From Copromyces sp. CBS 386.78 (taxonomy: Eukaryota; Ascomycota; Sordariomycetes; Sordariales; Sordariaceae), in NCBI GenBank assembly GCA_030685235.1, contig MU839119.1, positions 1-64,000 of the forward strand: a stretch of DNA of 64,000 nucleotides, given 5' to 3'. Positions 1-12,414 of the stretch are shown here, one piece after another (position 1 is the stretch's first letter; each line of letters starts with the position of its first letter). The notes below the pieces were generated by a model. That model saw only the letters and a list, made by a program, of their open reading frames with translations, ran no database searches and was not told the DNA's origin. Position numbers and translations under genes: made by a program.

Positions 1-149
1 GCTGACGCCAAGAATAGGAGCTGTGGATCACGATCTGGATGCGAGCGATTTGATTGGCTCAAAAATTTTTGGGGTGCATTAGTGTGCCTTGGCGCGCGGG
101 AAGGGTGGGGCTACGGTGCCGGAAGACATTCATTACGGTGCGAAAAGAC

Positions 150-600
150 ATTCTCTTAATAAATATTATAATATTAATAAACCCCTATTTCCAATTCGAA
201 TTTATATAGAAAGAGAGGGGCGCTATTAGGATTACATATTTAAAGACAACTTTTTCGATTTATTTAGTAATAAAATAGATTTCGATAAAGTAAATTTATA
301 TTTCGCTATACGTATTATAGAAAAGGATTTGCCGTTAGAGTATACTATCGACCTAGTATTATAATAGTTTGATTTTAAATAATAAAAAAGATTCCCTAAA
401 TTATTACGTATAGCCATCGATATTTTAATTATATTAACGATATTTATAGAGTTAGAGAGGGTATTTAATAGTATTAGATTTGTAATCGGGTAATTAAGGT
501 ATAACTTCCTGTATACTATTATCGAGCGCTTAGTTCTATATAAATTTTGGCAATTAAAAAAGGGTAGTTTCTAGGGTTCTAGTGGAAACCGGAATGTTAA
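150..600 (+). mobile_element. Decayed hAT-family transposase remnant (C-terminal dimerisation region), RIP-like
   Basis: This stretch is far richer in A and T than anything else in the window. Reading the plus strand in the frame through about 390-580 gives a degraded protein with several TAA/TAG stops. It still carries the hAT dimerisation signature: P-K-L-L-R-I-A-I-D-I-L-I-I-L, then E-L-E-R-V-F-N-S-I-R-F-V-I, then a run ending K-F-W-Q-L-K-K. hAT transposases end with a similar mA-d-lsiP, sE-ERvFS and lk-W pattern. Stops arising where CAG or CAA would be expected, together with the low GC, fit repeat-induced point mutation, the Neurospora defence that changes C to T in duplicated DNA. No open transposase frame remains, so it is a dead relic. 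The rest of the element would lie to the left of the window. Confidence 0.7.
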
Positions 601-663
601 TATGTACCGGAAAAAATTTATTCCGATGTAAATTAGACAACGTAAAGTAAATCTCATACTAAA

Positions 664-730
664 CAACGCAAATCTGACTTAGAATATCGTAAACAAAGCA
701 AATGCAACCTCAGATTTGCTTTGTTTGCGT
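664..730. repeat. Imperfect inverted repeat next to the hAT relic
   Basis: A 16-base arm at 688-703 pairs with 714-729, with one mismatch and a 10-base spacer. A second overlapping pair, 668-677 against 710-719, is perfect. A short word of the type ACAACGYAAA..AAATCT recurs at about 640-680. Terminal and subterminal inverted or repeated words are usual at hAT ends, so this may be the right end of the relic. The target-site duplication cannot be seen because the other end is outside the window. Confidence 0.45.
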
Positions 731-3700
731 TATGTAGGACCCTGGTTGTGGTTGTCGAACGGCTACTACGGTCCCGTCTACGGCCAGGAAATTATGCCTT
801 GTGCCTTGTGCGTTGTGCACAGGTGGGCAAGTTAGAAAGAAGGACAAGAGTCCAAAGGTGCGAGCAAGAATGAGAAAGAAAGGAAATGGCAACAACATCG
901 ACGGTACCTTAGGTGAACACTGCAAAAGGTACACTACAAGTAAAAGTCCTGGGAATTGTTGGAATTTGAGGCTGAGTGAACCCTCTCTCTCCTCTACTCG
1001 GAGAAAAGTGTGTTGTTGTATCACCCACCATCGTCACAGCAAAGGCGGTTTGAGCTTTTAGTTTGTCCGAGTATATTATTTCACCGAGCAGCTTGAGCTA
1101 CGTAGCACCAGAGCACCAGCTCCAAAGTCACGCAAAGGTATACCGAAAAGCTCTACATACACTACCGAGGAGGTGTCGTCGTAAGCTTGAAAACGCCGCA
1201 GAGGGGAACACGGGAACAAAGACAGAGAGAGGAGTGTCGATCAACTTTGTCCAACGCCACTGATGAATGAGCCACTCACAAATCCGTTGCCTGCGTGACG
1301 TACACCACTCAGTTTTACAAACCTGTGCTCCGTCCGGTTCGCCGCCGCATTTGTGACCAACCTTGGCGAGGTGCACGAATATGTACAGTACACTACATAC
1401 TATTTTGGGTTCTCAGCCTCGGGTGGCGGCGTTGTGAGCATTTGATTCTTGTGTTGACTTGAACAAAGGGGAGCATACGAAGACGGACGAACCGGGATCG
1501 ATGCATTCGCTGGAATGAACCGATTGGATTGGACGAGTGGGAAGGGATTGAGACAATTGGACGGATGTGGCTTGTGGCGTTTCTAAGGAACTTGTCTGGG
1601 TGTTCGACATTGATGTTTGTTTTGGGAATCAACTCCGGGTCATCGTCGTCCATTCAGTCATTTGCATGCCGCCGACATGCGTATCTATGTTGTGTACCTA
1701 TGAGGAGTTGAAGGTTGGACCGTTGTTTGAAAGCCGCTCTGGCGCATTCAAACGTCTGCAGTGCAGACTCTGCGCTGGAGTTTCAGATGTACGTGGACTC
1801 CAAATTACAATTGCAAGCGGAAACAGAAGTTCTTGGCAAACCGTCTCGATGCCATCGAAGTTAATCCGTCCCCAGCAGCCCGGTTCTCTTCAGGCTAATG
1901 ACCATTCTCTCCTTCCATCTTGCTACGCAGTAATCTCAGAGACCACCAATTTCCGGAAGGTGATGTCACATTCAACATCCCGGACGGGTATGTACCTGCT
2001 ACGAAGGCGGGAAGTATAGAAAAGGGGTGCGCAGTAGTGTAGTGTAGAAAGACGGGAAGGTGAAGGGAAAGGAGAATATGGTACCCTATTATGTAATTCG
2101 TAACGGAGAAGTGTTCAGGCTATCGAGATGGTTCGTTGCGGGACACAAATGCCATGCAGAAAAGCCATTTGTACAAGTGGCGGACAGATGCAGGAATGAG
2201 TACACCCGTGGATGGACAAGTACACCTCTGCCGGGGGAAAAAAGTTGGCGTGATACTTCCAGCCTACAACAAACCGAGATCTCCTACCGGCGTAAGTGCC
2301 TCTCTTCTGTAGAGTCCTGCCTTATTGCCACCGATCTGCACTAACGGCGAGTTCACAAGATTTAACCTTTTTTTCCCCGGCGAGAGGTGTACAGGAAGAC
2401 TGGGAGGGCAAGTGTCGACAGGCAAGAGTGACCGGCCGGCCGGATATCATGCGACGACATGCATGAACGAACGACACTTGAGGAAGGAGCGACAGCCGGC
2501 CGGCGAGTTACTGGAGACGCTGGAAATCATAAATACAAGCGGCTGCGGTAACAGACACAACTACATGTAACTCGTAAGAAACACCGCGATCATTCATTCC
2601 ATTTTTTTCCAGCCTCTGACACTCATTGTTCGTGTCATTCCGCGATTATAATCTCCTATTCTAGCTCGAGAAAGAAGAGGAAACGAAAAGGAAGGCCCAT
2701 CGGCCCAATTTAATTTAATTTTTTTTTCTTTTTTTTTTTTCCATTCATTCAAAAACACCACAACCTGTGAACACCACGGGGATTCTCCAGAAAGAATGAC
2801 ATCTAGGCTCACTGACGCACGTGGTGAAATGAGGAACTACTAGATACCTACCTACCTAGGCTCGGTAAGGCTACGTAGGTAAACAATGCAGAGTGTATCG
2901 TAGATTTTAGCACATTATGTACGTACCTAAGTACCTAACGCGAGAGGCAAATAGAGAGAGAGGTACCTATAATCCCCGGGGTTTCCCCTCAAGGAACACG
3001 ACGCAAAGCATACCTACCTTACCTAACCAAAGTGAAGGACCCTAAAATTAATGAACGATCAGATGAAAGGAAGAGGGCAAGCTGGTGGTAATTACAGAGA
3101 AGAGAAGATAAGAGAAGAAGAAAGGGCCGAAATCTGTCGATGCAACGCAGAGAAAACTACCTTATAGAAAGTGCCACGGCAACAGGGCTGGCTACGGTAC
3201 TCACCCCGTTATTCCTGTTGCTCTATATACCGCTAGCCACGCTAGATCTACAAAGGCAAACCATTTTGTGTGTCGTGGGTTGAGAAAGAAGTGGGAGGAA
3301 GGCCAATAGGGAGGGTGTACGGGTTTGATGATTGACCTGTATGGAACTGGAACATGCTGATGCTATATGTCTTTTGTTTGTCCGGGTTTGGTGAGCATGC
3401 TCACCGGCCAGTTACTTTTTGACGAAAACTACGTTTCGACAATAGCCTGGATGATTATAAACATCCAAAGGTCTTAAGGCAGACAATGGACCACCATGTC
3501 ACCGTCAGCTGTGCGCGAGGACCAAATACGTCAGTTTCGGAGCAGTTACCAATATATGAGCATTGCTTTGAAGTTGAGTACCTTATTTCATGCGTTCAGA
3601 GATATTGAGCGTCGAGCGATGCCACTATTACTGATAGTACCGGATGATGCGATTTAAACCCAGTATTCGTCATCAATGTTCTAAATGATCTGAGCCTCAT

Positions 3701-4545
3701 AGGGCTGCTCATCAACCAGCCCGGACATAAAGCAAGCCTCTTCGGTATCGGTACCCGTAACATTATGGTGGCTTGTCGGACCGAGCTGAACTCAATCGAT
3801 TGACAGGGAGGCACGTTAGCACGGAGCTGACCGAACCCAGGAGATGATCGGAAATGCATCAAGGAAGTAGAAAAACTGCCGTACCGCAGTATTTGAGTCG
3901 TGGACCAAAGACATGGGCCGATAAATATCTCTGATGAAGGATTATAATGTATCTAGAGAGGATTGCTCCCTTTTCGCCTGGTCTTTCTCGGCTTCAGCGT
4001 TCAACATCAACAGTGGTGAAGAGGTTACTCATACCCTGAACTCGAAGGAGCAACAGAACATTCACAATTACTTATGTAGCCTTGATCAAGTGATGCGAAA
4101 AGATGAAGAGAAAAACAAACAAGGACTGGTCCGCTCGGATTATCATACTACGCTAGGTACATTTTTTCCCGACTCAACTTCTGTCAACACCGTCAACAAG
4201 GCCGGCGAGACAACGCTCACATCATCATCCACGACGAGGATCCACGACAAGCCACATCAAGCTTCAACGACTAAACCGACAAGCGGCGTCCCTTCATGCA
4301 CATCCAGAGACCAGACATCCATCCATTGACACCACATTGCCGATATGAGCTCAGACACGAACACTCAATCGGTCAAGCGCACCAGCATAGCAAACCACCA
4401 CGGCCATCGTCCATGAAAAGACACAAACGAGCGGAACACCCGATCTAAAGCAGACCGGCAGACAGAATCAAACAAGCAGAACAAACAGGCAGGCGAAACG
4501 GACATCGGGGTCTAGACAAACTGGCTAAGGACAGCAGAAGAAAGC
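731..4545. other. Intergenic, no supported gene
   Basis: Short open frames occur (for example 3934-4329 on the plus strand), but none shows a recognisable domain, a splice structure or convincing coding composition. Visible structure is a T-rich tract at about 2714-2740 and a group of ACCTACCT/TAGGTAGG words at about 2846-3020, which are common in Neurospora intergenic DNA. The last few hundred bases are probably the 3' flank of the acrB-like gene. Confidence 0.6.
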
Positions 4546-7500
4546 TCAACGATCACTAGGGCTACCAGGATCTTTGGAGCTTCCCTCGGCACTACCGCTA
4601 CCAGCACTGTCTCCAGCGGACCTGACGCTGCTACGACCAGAGTCAACGCCGGAACCCAACGCCGAGCCTGAAAGAGATCCCGAGCCGGAGCCAACAGAGA
4701 CAACGGCAGACCCGGATCCCGAGCCGGAGCCGGATCCCAGAACAGTACCACTGTTAAATCCGTTGGGCCCTGAGCCTGAGCTTGAACTAGGGCCGATGGG
4801 ACCGAAAGTCCCGTTGTTGCCGGCGAGTCGCTGCTGTCTGGTCGGGAAGCCAAAGCCTGGCGGTGCTCCGCGCATCGAGCCCGGGGTAGCGAAGATGGTG
4901 TTCGCGCTGCTGTGCTGATGTTGATGACTGTGTCCGTAGCTGAGTGCAAATCTCTCACGCTCAAGTCTTTCGCGCTCGTCCTCATCCGTTGACTCGGTGA
5001 ATCCTGAGACGTCACTAAGCATCGACGAGGATCTGCCTCTTGCCTTGCGTTGCTGAGCCGGGGTGCCGATAGCCGCTTGCTGAGAGTGCTGATGCTGCTG
5101 AAGGGGATTGCTGAACGGTCCTCCGATCGGTGGCGGGGGAAGAAGAGCTGCTGAACCAGTCTGAGGGCCAAGAGATGAGGAACCAGATGCTGCGGCAGTG
5201 GCTGCCGGCCAAAGTGTCTGCGCCGGTGCGTTGGCAAAGGTGCTATTTGCTGCCGCGGCAGCGGCGGTAGCACCAGGAGGCATTCCCCAGCCGGTTGCAG
5301 CATTGCTAGCCTGCGGGTACTGACCGCCAGCAACAGCCGCCGCATGGCCGTGTGCGTAAGCCATATCCTCCTGAACACTGGCCAAATAAGCGTGAAGCTG
5401 GCTGCTCAGGTCGCTGATCTGCCCCTGCTTCGCAATGTTCATGCTCCTGACAGAATTAATGCGATCAATGAGATGCCTCTCAGCTGTGGCAATGTCTGCC
5501 TCAAGCGTGGCGCGGTTCTGGCGCCGGCGTTCAGCTTCACCAAGGCCCTGAGCATTGGCATCCGTTATGCGCTTGTGCTCTTCCTTGACCTTGCTGATGC
5601 GGGATTCGATCTTCTTTTTCTTGGCTTGCAGACTGGTTTTCTCGTCTTTGAGAACCTTGACCTCGGACTCGAGGCCGGCTTTGAAGCTCTTGAATGCAGA
5701 GCGGGCTTCCTCATAGCGAGCCTTTTCGGACTTCCAAGTGCTCTCTTTGGACCGGTATTCCGCAAGGAGCTCCTCGGGGATGGCTTCAAGTTCCTTTAGT
5801 TCGGCTTCAAGCTGCGCAATGGACTCCTCCGCTCGTTTCTCCTGGATCTTGTTTTGGGCCACCTTCTGCTTGAGCTTGTCGTCATCACCTCCCGCTGACT
5901 GGACAGCTGCCGTGAGTTTCTCAATCTCCTTCTTGGCAGCGTTCACTCTACGGTTGTTTTCCTTGCGCGCAGTCTTGAGTCGGGCCTTCTCGTCAGCCAG
6001 CTTGATCTCAGCAGCCGCAATCGAAGCCCTCAGGGTAGTAACCGGAGAGTCGTGGCGGACGTTGTTGACGCGCTGGTTATTAGCTGGTGCCTTTGCGGGT
6101 GCCTCGGGATCCCTACTCTTAGCCTGGACAGTCCTGACATTGGCCTTGTAGATAACCTGGTCTGTTCGGGTGCTAACAAATTCGCATGCATAGTTGGATA
6201 AGGGGGTAAGTCCATATATGTCGCCTGTCCAACGGGTGCCTTGGTGCCTGTCTTCTTCGGTGCCTTCGATAGGAATGATGCGTGTCGGTTGCCATTTCGC
6301 GTTGTTGACTCTGACATAGAAGGGCTTGGCGATGCTAACGCTAGGGGTTCCAGCCTCGTCCATGGTTTCGTCATCAGGAAAGTCGGGAAAATAACTAGTG
6401 TTGAAGCAGACTTCGTCGCTACCAATGTAACAAATCCATATCTGTTCCGGCTGCGTGTTAAACGGCGCGTTCCCTAAGTTGTGGATATCGGTAGCGTTGC
6501 TGCCAGCTGATTCGCAAGCCGCATGGGAGAGCTCGTACTCCTTGACCATAACAATTTTTGTGCTAGCCAGCGCGGCCCACAGAGGCTGTCGTATCCTAAC
6601 CTGGGCGCTCTGCTTTCGTCTCTTTTTGTTTGAAACAGTACCCGCACTTGTTTGCAGATGGGCGTCGCTATCGGCTGCCATCAGCGCCGCGTCGGAGCAG
6701 CTGTCCGAGAAGGAAACCGTCTTGCCGGCCTCCGGGTCCAGTTGACTTTGTGACTGTAAATCTCGTCTTTCCCTGCGTAGATACCACTCCCGAATGTACC
6801 GTACCAGTCCCTGTGTAAGAATGTGTATAGCCAAAACGCTTCTAACCCAGCCATACGGACCCTTTTTCTCGAAAGCTCGTACGGTATGTTCGATAGGATC
6901 ACCATGACTGGTCGGAATGAAGCGATTCGTGCCAAAGAGGGTGCTCAAATGGGTGAGGCCATTCCACCTAGCCTGTCTCGTCCATTGGGATGCCCCAATG
7001 ATGGTGACGCAGAGGAAGATGGTGTTGGACGTGCTAGTCCTTGAGCTTCCGCCTCCTCCGAGGGTAAGGGATATGACAACCTGGGCTAAATCCAATATGA
7101 ACTGCTGCATGGGAGCCCATAGAAACAGCCATATGCTCAACACAGCCACGTCCATACAGGCCAGCGTGGTGAGCGAGGGTGTGCCCTGGTTCCCGTCGAA
7201 GATATCGGCAATGGTCAACCCGGAACTAGTAGTAACAGGAGGGACAAAGGTCAAGAGGGTGAAGAGCATGTAGACAATGGCGAGGAAAGCCGGAGACAAC
7301 TGCATCAGGATGATGAGGATGGCGATGGTATCGTAGATCGGACAGGACTTGAGTACGGTCAGGGCATATTCAACGGGACCCGGGTCACGGTGAACGTTTG
7401 TATTCTTGGCGTCGTTCACGTTGATTTGACGGTGGTTCTCCTCGTGGGCGGACTGCAGGGGCGGGAAAGCGAGCGACTCGGCGGACTCTGACTCGGAGTA

Positions 7501-7815
7501 GGCGCCACCCAGGGAGCCGCGGCGCAGAGACTCGGCGGCCATGGTGTTGTTGTCGTCGTCGTCGGGCAGGGCGGGGAAAGCATTGGCAGTAGTCGCGTTG
7601 TTCGTGTTATTGTTGATTTGGGGGACGGCTGCGGTGGGAGCAGCATTATCGACGACAGCAGCAGTAGGACGTTGATCGAGGGCGGCGAGCTGCTGGTGAC
7701 TCTTTTGCTGCTTGGGAACGCGCTTGCCCGGGCCTACAAGGCCACCTTCATGTCTCGTGTCGCGCTGGTTGTTCGCACCCTGCTGTCGCTTTGCTGATGA
7801 GGATCCGCGAGGCAT
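4546..7815 (-). CDS. acrB: AcrB-like ubiquitination-network membrane/coiled-coil protein
   Basis: Single uninterrupted 1089-residue frame with an ATG start (CAT at 7813-7815) and a TGA stop. The order is: a basic, disordered, Q/N/A-rich N-terminus; several strongly hydrophobic segments at about residues 150-280; a loop region with no clear motif; a long charged coiled coil at about residues 590-805 (repeated E/K/A heptads); and a low-complexity C-terminal tail rich in Gln, Ala and Ser-Gly repeats. This matches the fungal protein named from Aspergillus nidulans acrB (acriflavine resistance), placed genetically in the creB/creC/creD deubiquitination network that affects carbon metabolism and drug tolerance. 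Its molecular function is not established. Naming is from recalled architecture and start-region similarity, not a search. It is probably an endomembrane protein. No intron is needed. Confidence 0.75.
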   Translation of the reverse strand: MPRGSSSAKRQQGANNQRDTRHEGGLVGPGKRVPKQQKSHQQLAALDQRPTAAVVDNAAPTAAVPQINNNTNNATTANAFPALPDDDDNNTMAAESLRRGSLGGAYSESESAESLAFPPLQSAHEENHRQINVNDAKNTNVHRDPGPVEYALTVLKSCPIYDTIAILIILMQLSPAFLAIVYMLFTLLTFVPPVTTSSGLTIADIFDGNQGTPSLTTLACMDVAVLSIWLFLWAPMQQFILDLAQVVISLTLGGGGSSRTSTSNTIFLCVTIIGASQWTRQARWNGLTHLSTLFGTNRFIPTSHGDPIEHTVRAFEKKGPYGWVRSVLAIHILTQGLVRYIREWYLRRERRDLQSQSQLDPEAGKTVSFSDSCSDAALMAADSDAHLQTSAGTVSNKKRRKQSAQVRIRQPLWAALASTKIVMVKEYELSHAACESAGSNATDIHNLGNAPFNTQPEQIWICYIGSDEVCFNTSYFPDFPDDETMDEAGTPSVSIAKPFYVRVNNAKWQPTRIIPIEGTEEDRHQGTRWTGDIYGLTPLSNYACEFVSTRTDQVIYKANVRTVQAKSRDPEAPAKAPANNQRVNNVRHDSPVTTLRASIAAAEIKLADEKARLKTARKENNRRVNAAKKEIEKLTAAVQSAGGDDDKLKQKVAQNKIQEKRAEESIAQLEAELKELEAIPEELLAEYRSKESTWKSEKARYEEARSAFKSFKAGLESEVKVLKDEKTSLQAKKKKIESRISKVKEEHKRITDANAQGLGEAERRRQNRATLEADIATAERHLIDRINSVRSMNIAKQGQISDLSSQLHAYLASVQEDMAYAHGHAAAVAGGQYPQASNAATGWGMPPGATAAAAAANSTFANAPAQTLWPAATAAASGSSSLGPQTGSAALLPPPPIGGPFSNPLQQHQHSQQAAIGTPAQQRKARGRSSSMLSDVSGFTESTDEDERERLERERFALSYGHSHQHQHSSANTIFATPGSMRGAPPGFGFPTRQQRLAGNNGTFGPIGPSSSSGSGPNGFNSGTVLGSGSGSGSGSAVVSVGSGSGSLSGSALGSGVDSGRSSVRSAGDSAGSGSAEGSSKDPGSPSDR

Positions 7816-10800
7816 ACGCCTATGCCGACTCAGAATCGTCTTCTGAGCCAGCCGGGGTACCGGTCGGGGACTGGAAATGTCGACGTCGTCGTGGTCAAGG
7901 CCGGGACCGAAGGGGTTCTCTCTCTCGCCGGACGACTACCTTGTTGCTCGTGGCTGAGCCTCCCTCGGCGGACTGGCGTGGTGGCCTGCTGTTAGGGAGC
8001 GGTCACCAAGGCCGGCAAGACAGATGCAACCCGAGATCGGGTGGGAATGGCATAAAGGTGGACCGCAGTCAGTGGTGGGCGGAATCGCTATGGTCTGATT
8101 TGCGCATCGGGAAGACCGTCTTTGGGGAACCAAGTTGTCGGCTGGCTCTTTTTGAATTTTCGAGCGGCGTGGGCGGAGGTAGCCGGGTGGCGGGTCGACG
8201 GCGAGTAGAAAACTGAATCTATCGGATATGAAGTCTTCTAAGATAGATGTTGTCGGTACAATGGATGTTGTCGCTTAGCAAGCTGGCGCCGGCCAAGGTG
8301 GGATTAAAGGAGAAAAGCGGATTTTTGGATCTGGAGAACAGAGGTTTTCAAACAGACAAGGCGAAGGAACTGTCAAGACTGGAGTGGCAGGCAAGAATTA
8401 CAAGGGCCTTTCCTTCCAGTGGTGGACAGGGCAACTCTAGGCCACAGTCGACAGAGGCAAGTCCACACCCAGCGAGGACAGTGTGGGACAGTGCTACCCG
8501 GCAGCCATGTTTGGCTCACAGGCTCTTACAACGCTCTTTCTCTGGTGGAACCGCGGATGCCGGCGGTGGGGAAGTCTTGTGCCCCAAGAAGCCACGGGAA
8601 ACCGTCAAGTCTTTGACGCTTGCAATTGGACACGTTTGGCACTGCAGGTACGCGGCAGTACTTGAGTGGGCTAAACACACCGACGGCCGCAATCTCAACC
8701 CTCAGCTGAAGCCCCGCCAATCTGACACTGTGAGCGGAGTTGTCGCTGGAGAGCCTGAAGACTCCCGGACAACGTCCAAGTCTCTACAATGTGTAAAGAG
8801 TTGAGATGGAATTGATAAAGAGCACGACTCCTCTTCACCTTTCCTTCAACTCTTCTGAATACGATCTGCAACGGATATCCGCATTCCTCACAGCCCGTCT
8901 CACTTTTCCAGTCAACATGAAACAGGCGCAGCATGTCAGTTCAGTTGCAGCCTGCAGATGATGTTCGTCAGCCGCCACCAGAAGTTTAGCATGTTGAGCC
9001 CTTCCATCTGAAATCCCTATGGGTTCTTTGTCGTGTAAAGTTTGATATCCAATTCGACGTTTTTCTGATATTGGCTGCAAAAGACCACACAGATGACACT
9101 CGGCTGCGTTGGTCAAACTGCAAAACGTCAACGTCAACGTCAACGACTTCCAGCCCCCTTCAGACCGGCAGCGGACAGCAAAAGGCGGACAGCGGGCAGC
9201 ATCACTGCAATCATGATTGCCAATCCCGTCTCCGATCCCATCAGACATCAGCAAAAAGAAGGCGGGGAAGGAATGAAACATCAGCAAGCTCTTGCCCAAC
9301 CACAAGCGACGGAACTCACCAGAGCTTGACACCCAACGAATTTGAGAACAAGCTCTGGCAACCCGCCGCACCTGCCGCCGCATCCCCATCCCCGATCTCA
9401 CTCCTTGTCGATGATGCCTTCCTTGGCAACGTTCTTGACCACATCACACTTCCCACGGCAGTCCTATAGTGTAGAAAGAGCGGCTGCCACACAGTGTGTC
9501 AGTTTTCACTCGATCCCTTCTTGCGGTTTAGCGCTGCAACTATGGGTTACCTACGCTACACGCCGTCGATCATTTGCACTTTTGCTTTCCATTGTTCGGC
9601 TTTTGTCTTGCTGTTCTATTTGCAAAGTGATTTGGTCGTGTTGCCCGCTTGTCTGCGTCAACATCGAGTTTTCGTTTATCAAAAACTTTCAACTTGTTTG
9701 TCTCTTCGTCTGGCTTCAAAGATTCCGATATTGCCAGTCCTTTTGCCTTGGGGTTGAGCATCAAACTTGGCCATGAATTAGCGGTAGGACCGAAGATCTT
9801 GAATGTCGGCATTTGTTCCCGCAACAAGGCTTTTTTCCATTGGTCAATGGGAAAGAAGCGATTTTTGTCTTTTCAAGGCTCGCCTCATCGGCTCATCCCG
9901 CCTTTTCACTTTGCTTCAAGACTTCGGTGCTTGGCTCTTCTCCACATCTTGTTCTCGCCTGTTCCAAGGAAACACACCTCGTGGGTGGAAATAAGCTTTA
10001 CCGAGCCATATGAGGAAAGATGTCGATCTGGTCGAATGAGGTCCAGTAGCATCATGAATAGAATGAAGGTTTTCTGTACGGGATTTCCGTCGCCATATAC
10101 CATGAATAATATCCTCATCCGGAGTATAGGCCAGTGTTTCACCAAGATTCAGATATGCCTTTTCATGGCTTAGGAAATACCTACGGCATACCACGCCTGC
10201 CGGCATTAACCCTGGAAGGGGTGTGGAGTTTGCAATAACACGCGACGACTGCGACGACCCCGATGATGGGCTTGTGTGCTTGTGTGAGCTGGTTGCCGAA
10301 TAAGTCTACTGCGTATGCCTTCCAATTTGGTAAACCCCCCAGAGAATGTCACGAACATCTGGCATCAGACAATCTCCATGAACACACACAATACAGTGTG
10401 ATGTCAAGTTCGGATAGCAACCGAACGACACCCCTTTTCTCCCTCATACCCTTGGTCTTCACATGACGACACCCAGTCTTCCAATCCCACCATGAAGCGT
10501 ACCAAGAATGTACCACACCATCATTCATGACAATCTTTTGCGGTTACCTATTCGGTCATACGAGACCTTGATGACAAAACCCCACCCACCCTCCATGAAC
10601 CCGATCCGCACCAATCATGCTCAACAGCTCAACCGACGAGCCGATGATATACCGTACCGTTTCATATTCCATGGTAATATCACACGCGTACCTTTTATTG
10701 AAGGTTGTTCAAGGTAAGAAGCTACCCCGCGATTTCAAACCTGTGGGTGGCAGGAAGGAGGGAATGTTCGAACAGGGAGGGGTGCCTTCCTTCCACTTTA

Positions 10801-12414
10801 CGAGTAGTGTATGCGGCTGCCTTGGCATTTGGCAACTGACCGGCAAAAAAAATCATGCCCATTTACGTTATGGAACCTGCTTGCTTCACTTCACTTACAC
10901 TTGCACACTTGAGAAAATGATGTGGCAGCCTGATGAGGGAGGGGTCCATGACAATGGAACCCAAGTCAGCCACTCGCGGTACCAGCTGAGCTGCCGTTGA
11001 GAAAACATCTTGGGGGAGAGGGATAGATCACCTGGAAGCTGTAATGGGTACCTCTCCCGAACATTTGATAGTACTACAGTTGTACCTCCATTTACGACTT
11101 GTGAAACTGAAACGGTAGTCTAGTCCCTGAACCCTTCATTCAGCATATGTGATTGCATTTTAAACGGAAGACTGCCATCTACCCTAGGTAGGTATAGGTA
11201 GGCAAGGTAATGATCCCTTGAGTGATAGGCAACGTTGCTTACCTTTTTCATCTTCATCTTCATCTTCGTTGCCGGATGCTAGTGTATTCTAGATGCCTGC
11301 CTGCCTGCTTAGGTAGGTAGGTAGGTAGGTAGGTAAGGTATGTGGTTGTGCAAGCCCGGCCTGGCAAAAAATGACGTTAACGAGTCAGGTTGAAACACTC
11401 GTTTCGATCCAGTCTTATATTCGGTGAAGGTGGATGGATGGATGGATGTTCGGGGCGAACGAACAGGCCAGGCAGACAGACGTCGGCTGCCCTGCCCCCC
11501 CGTCTTAGCTTTCTTGATGTTTGGGCCCACACGTCTTCTTGTCCTCAACTCATTTCAGAAGTTTAGGCGTTTAACTAATTACTAACCAGTGTTGGAGCAG
11601 AGAAGTGAAGTAAAATTGGGGAAAAGTTCATACGGCGGGCAAGTCACCATACGGCCCAACAGAGACAAATGGGAATGGGAAACATCATGCATCTCAAAGT
11701 AGTACCATAGTAGTTAAGGCAAACTTGGGGTATCGAAGTAGAGAATTCATGTCTTCATTTCAAGCCAAAACAACAACAGAAACCAGAACACCAAGTTGGC
11801 GCCAACACCCACACAATCCCCCCATACCGAGTGTCTAGTAAACCTCTCTGCCTGGTCTTCCATGGTCTAGCAATCCGGCCCCCTTCTACATCTACGAGAA
11901 AGGAGGGCTCCTTACCAAGGACACCGGACAAACTCGCCCACCCACCGACCGACCGTAAGAAACAGTTAAAGAGTAGGTGCATGAAGAAAGGAAGAAGAAG
12001 TAAGACACATGAAACGTAAAGCAAAAATACCAGTAGATGAAAACACCACTACATACACCAAAGCAATAGAAATAAGGAGGCAGCGGAAAGGTAACAGAGA
12101 GCAAGAGAGTGAAGAAGAAGAAAAAAAACAACCGCTACCAAACTACCGCTTTAACTATGGGATGGGATAGGTCTGATTCAACCCGTTTTCGTCTGAACGG
12201 AACTGAACTGGAACATCACAAGAAAATTCATTCATTGCTCCGAAGTAAAAGTCCACAAAACCAAACCTACGATTCTTCTTCCCAATTCCATTCCTACCAT
12301 CCCTCCATCCATCAATCGCCTCTATCGTATCCGGTCACAACATCACATACATCCCACTCCAACACTTTCAAGCAAATAAATCAATCCGTCCATTCCTTCC
12401 TTGCTTCCATCCTC
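7816..12414. other. Long intergenic region upstream of acrB and downstream of ccr-4
   Basis: No gene can be supported. Open frames on both strands overlap one another and lack family motifs. The part next to 7815 is the promoter and leader of the acrB-like gene. Near the other end lie TAGG repeats (about 11185-11205 and 11310-11337) and a GGAT repeat (about 11431-11447). The last few hundred bases are pyrimidine-rich and are probably the ccr-4 3' untranslated region. Long leaders or noncoding RNA are possible but cannot be read from sequence alone. Confidence 0.55.
11310..11337. repeat. (TAGG)n microsatellite
   Basis: About six consecutive TAGG units, with related CTGCCTGCCTGC just before and TAGGTATAGGTAGG at about 11185-11205. 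Such tetranucleotide runs recur in Neurospora intergenic DNA. Confidence 0.9.

Noticed and set aside
2846..3020. TAGGTAGG/CCTACCTA clusters as a regulatory array or CRISPR-like repeat
   Set aside because: Irregular spacing and no unique spacers; this is ordinary Neurospora intergenic repeat sequence.
8247..8804. A 185-residue plus-strand frame near the acrB promoter
   Set aside because: No domain, no splice pattern, and competing frames on the other strand; not enough support for a gene.
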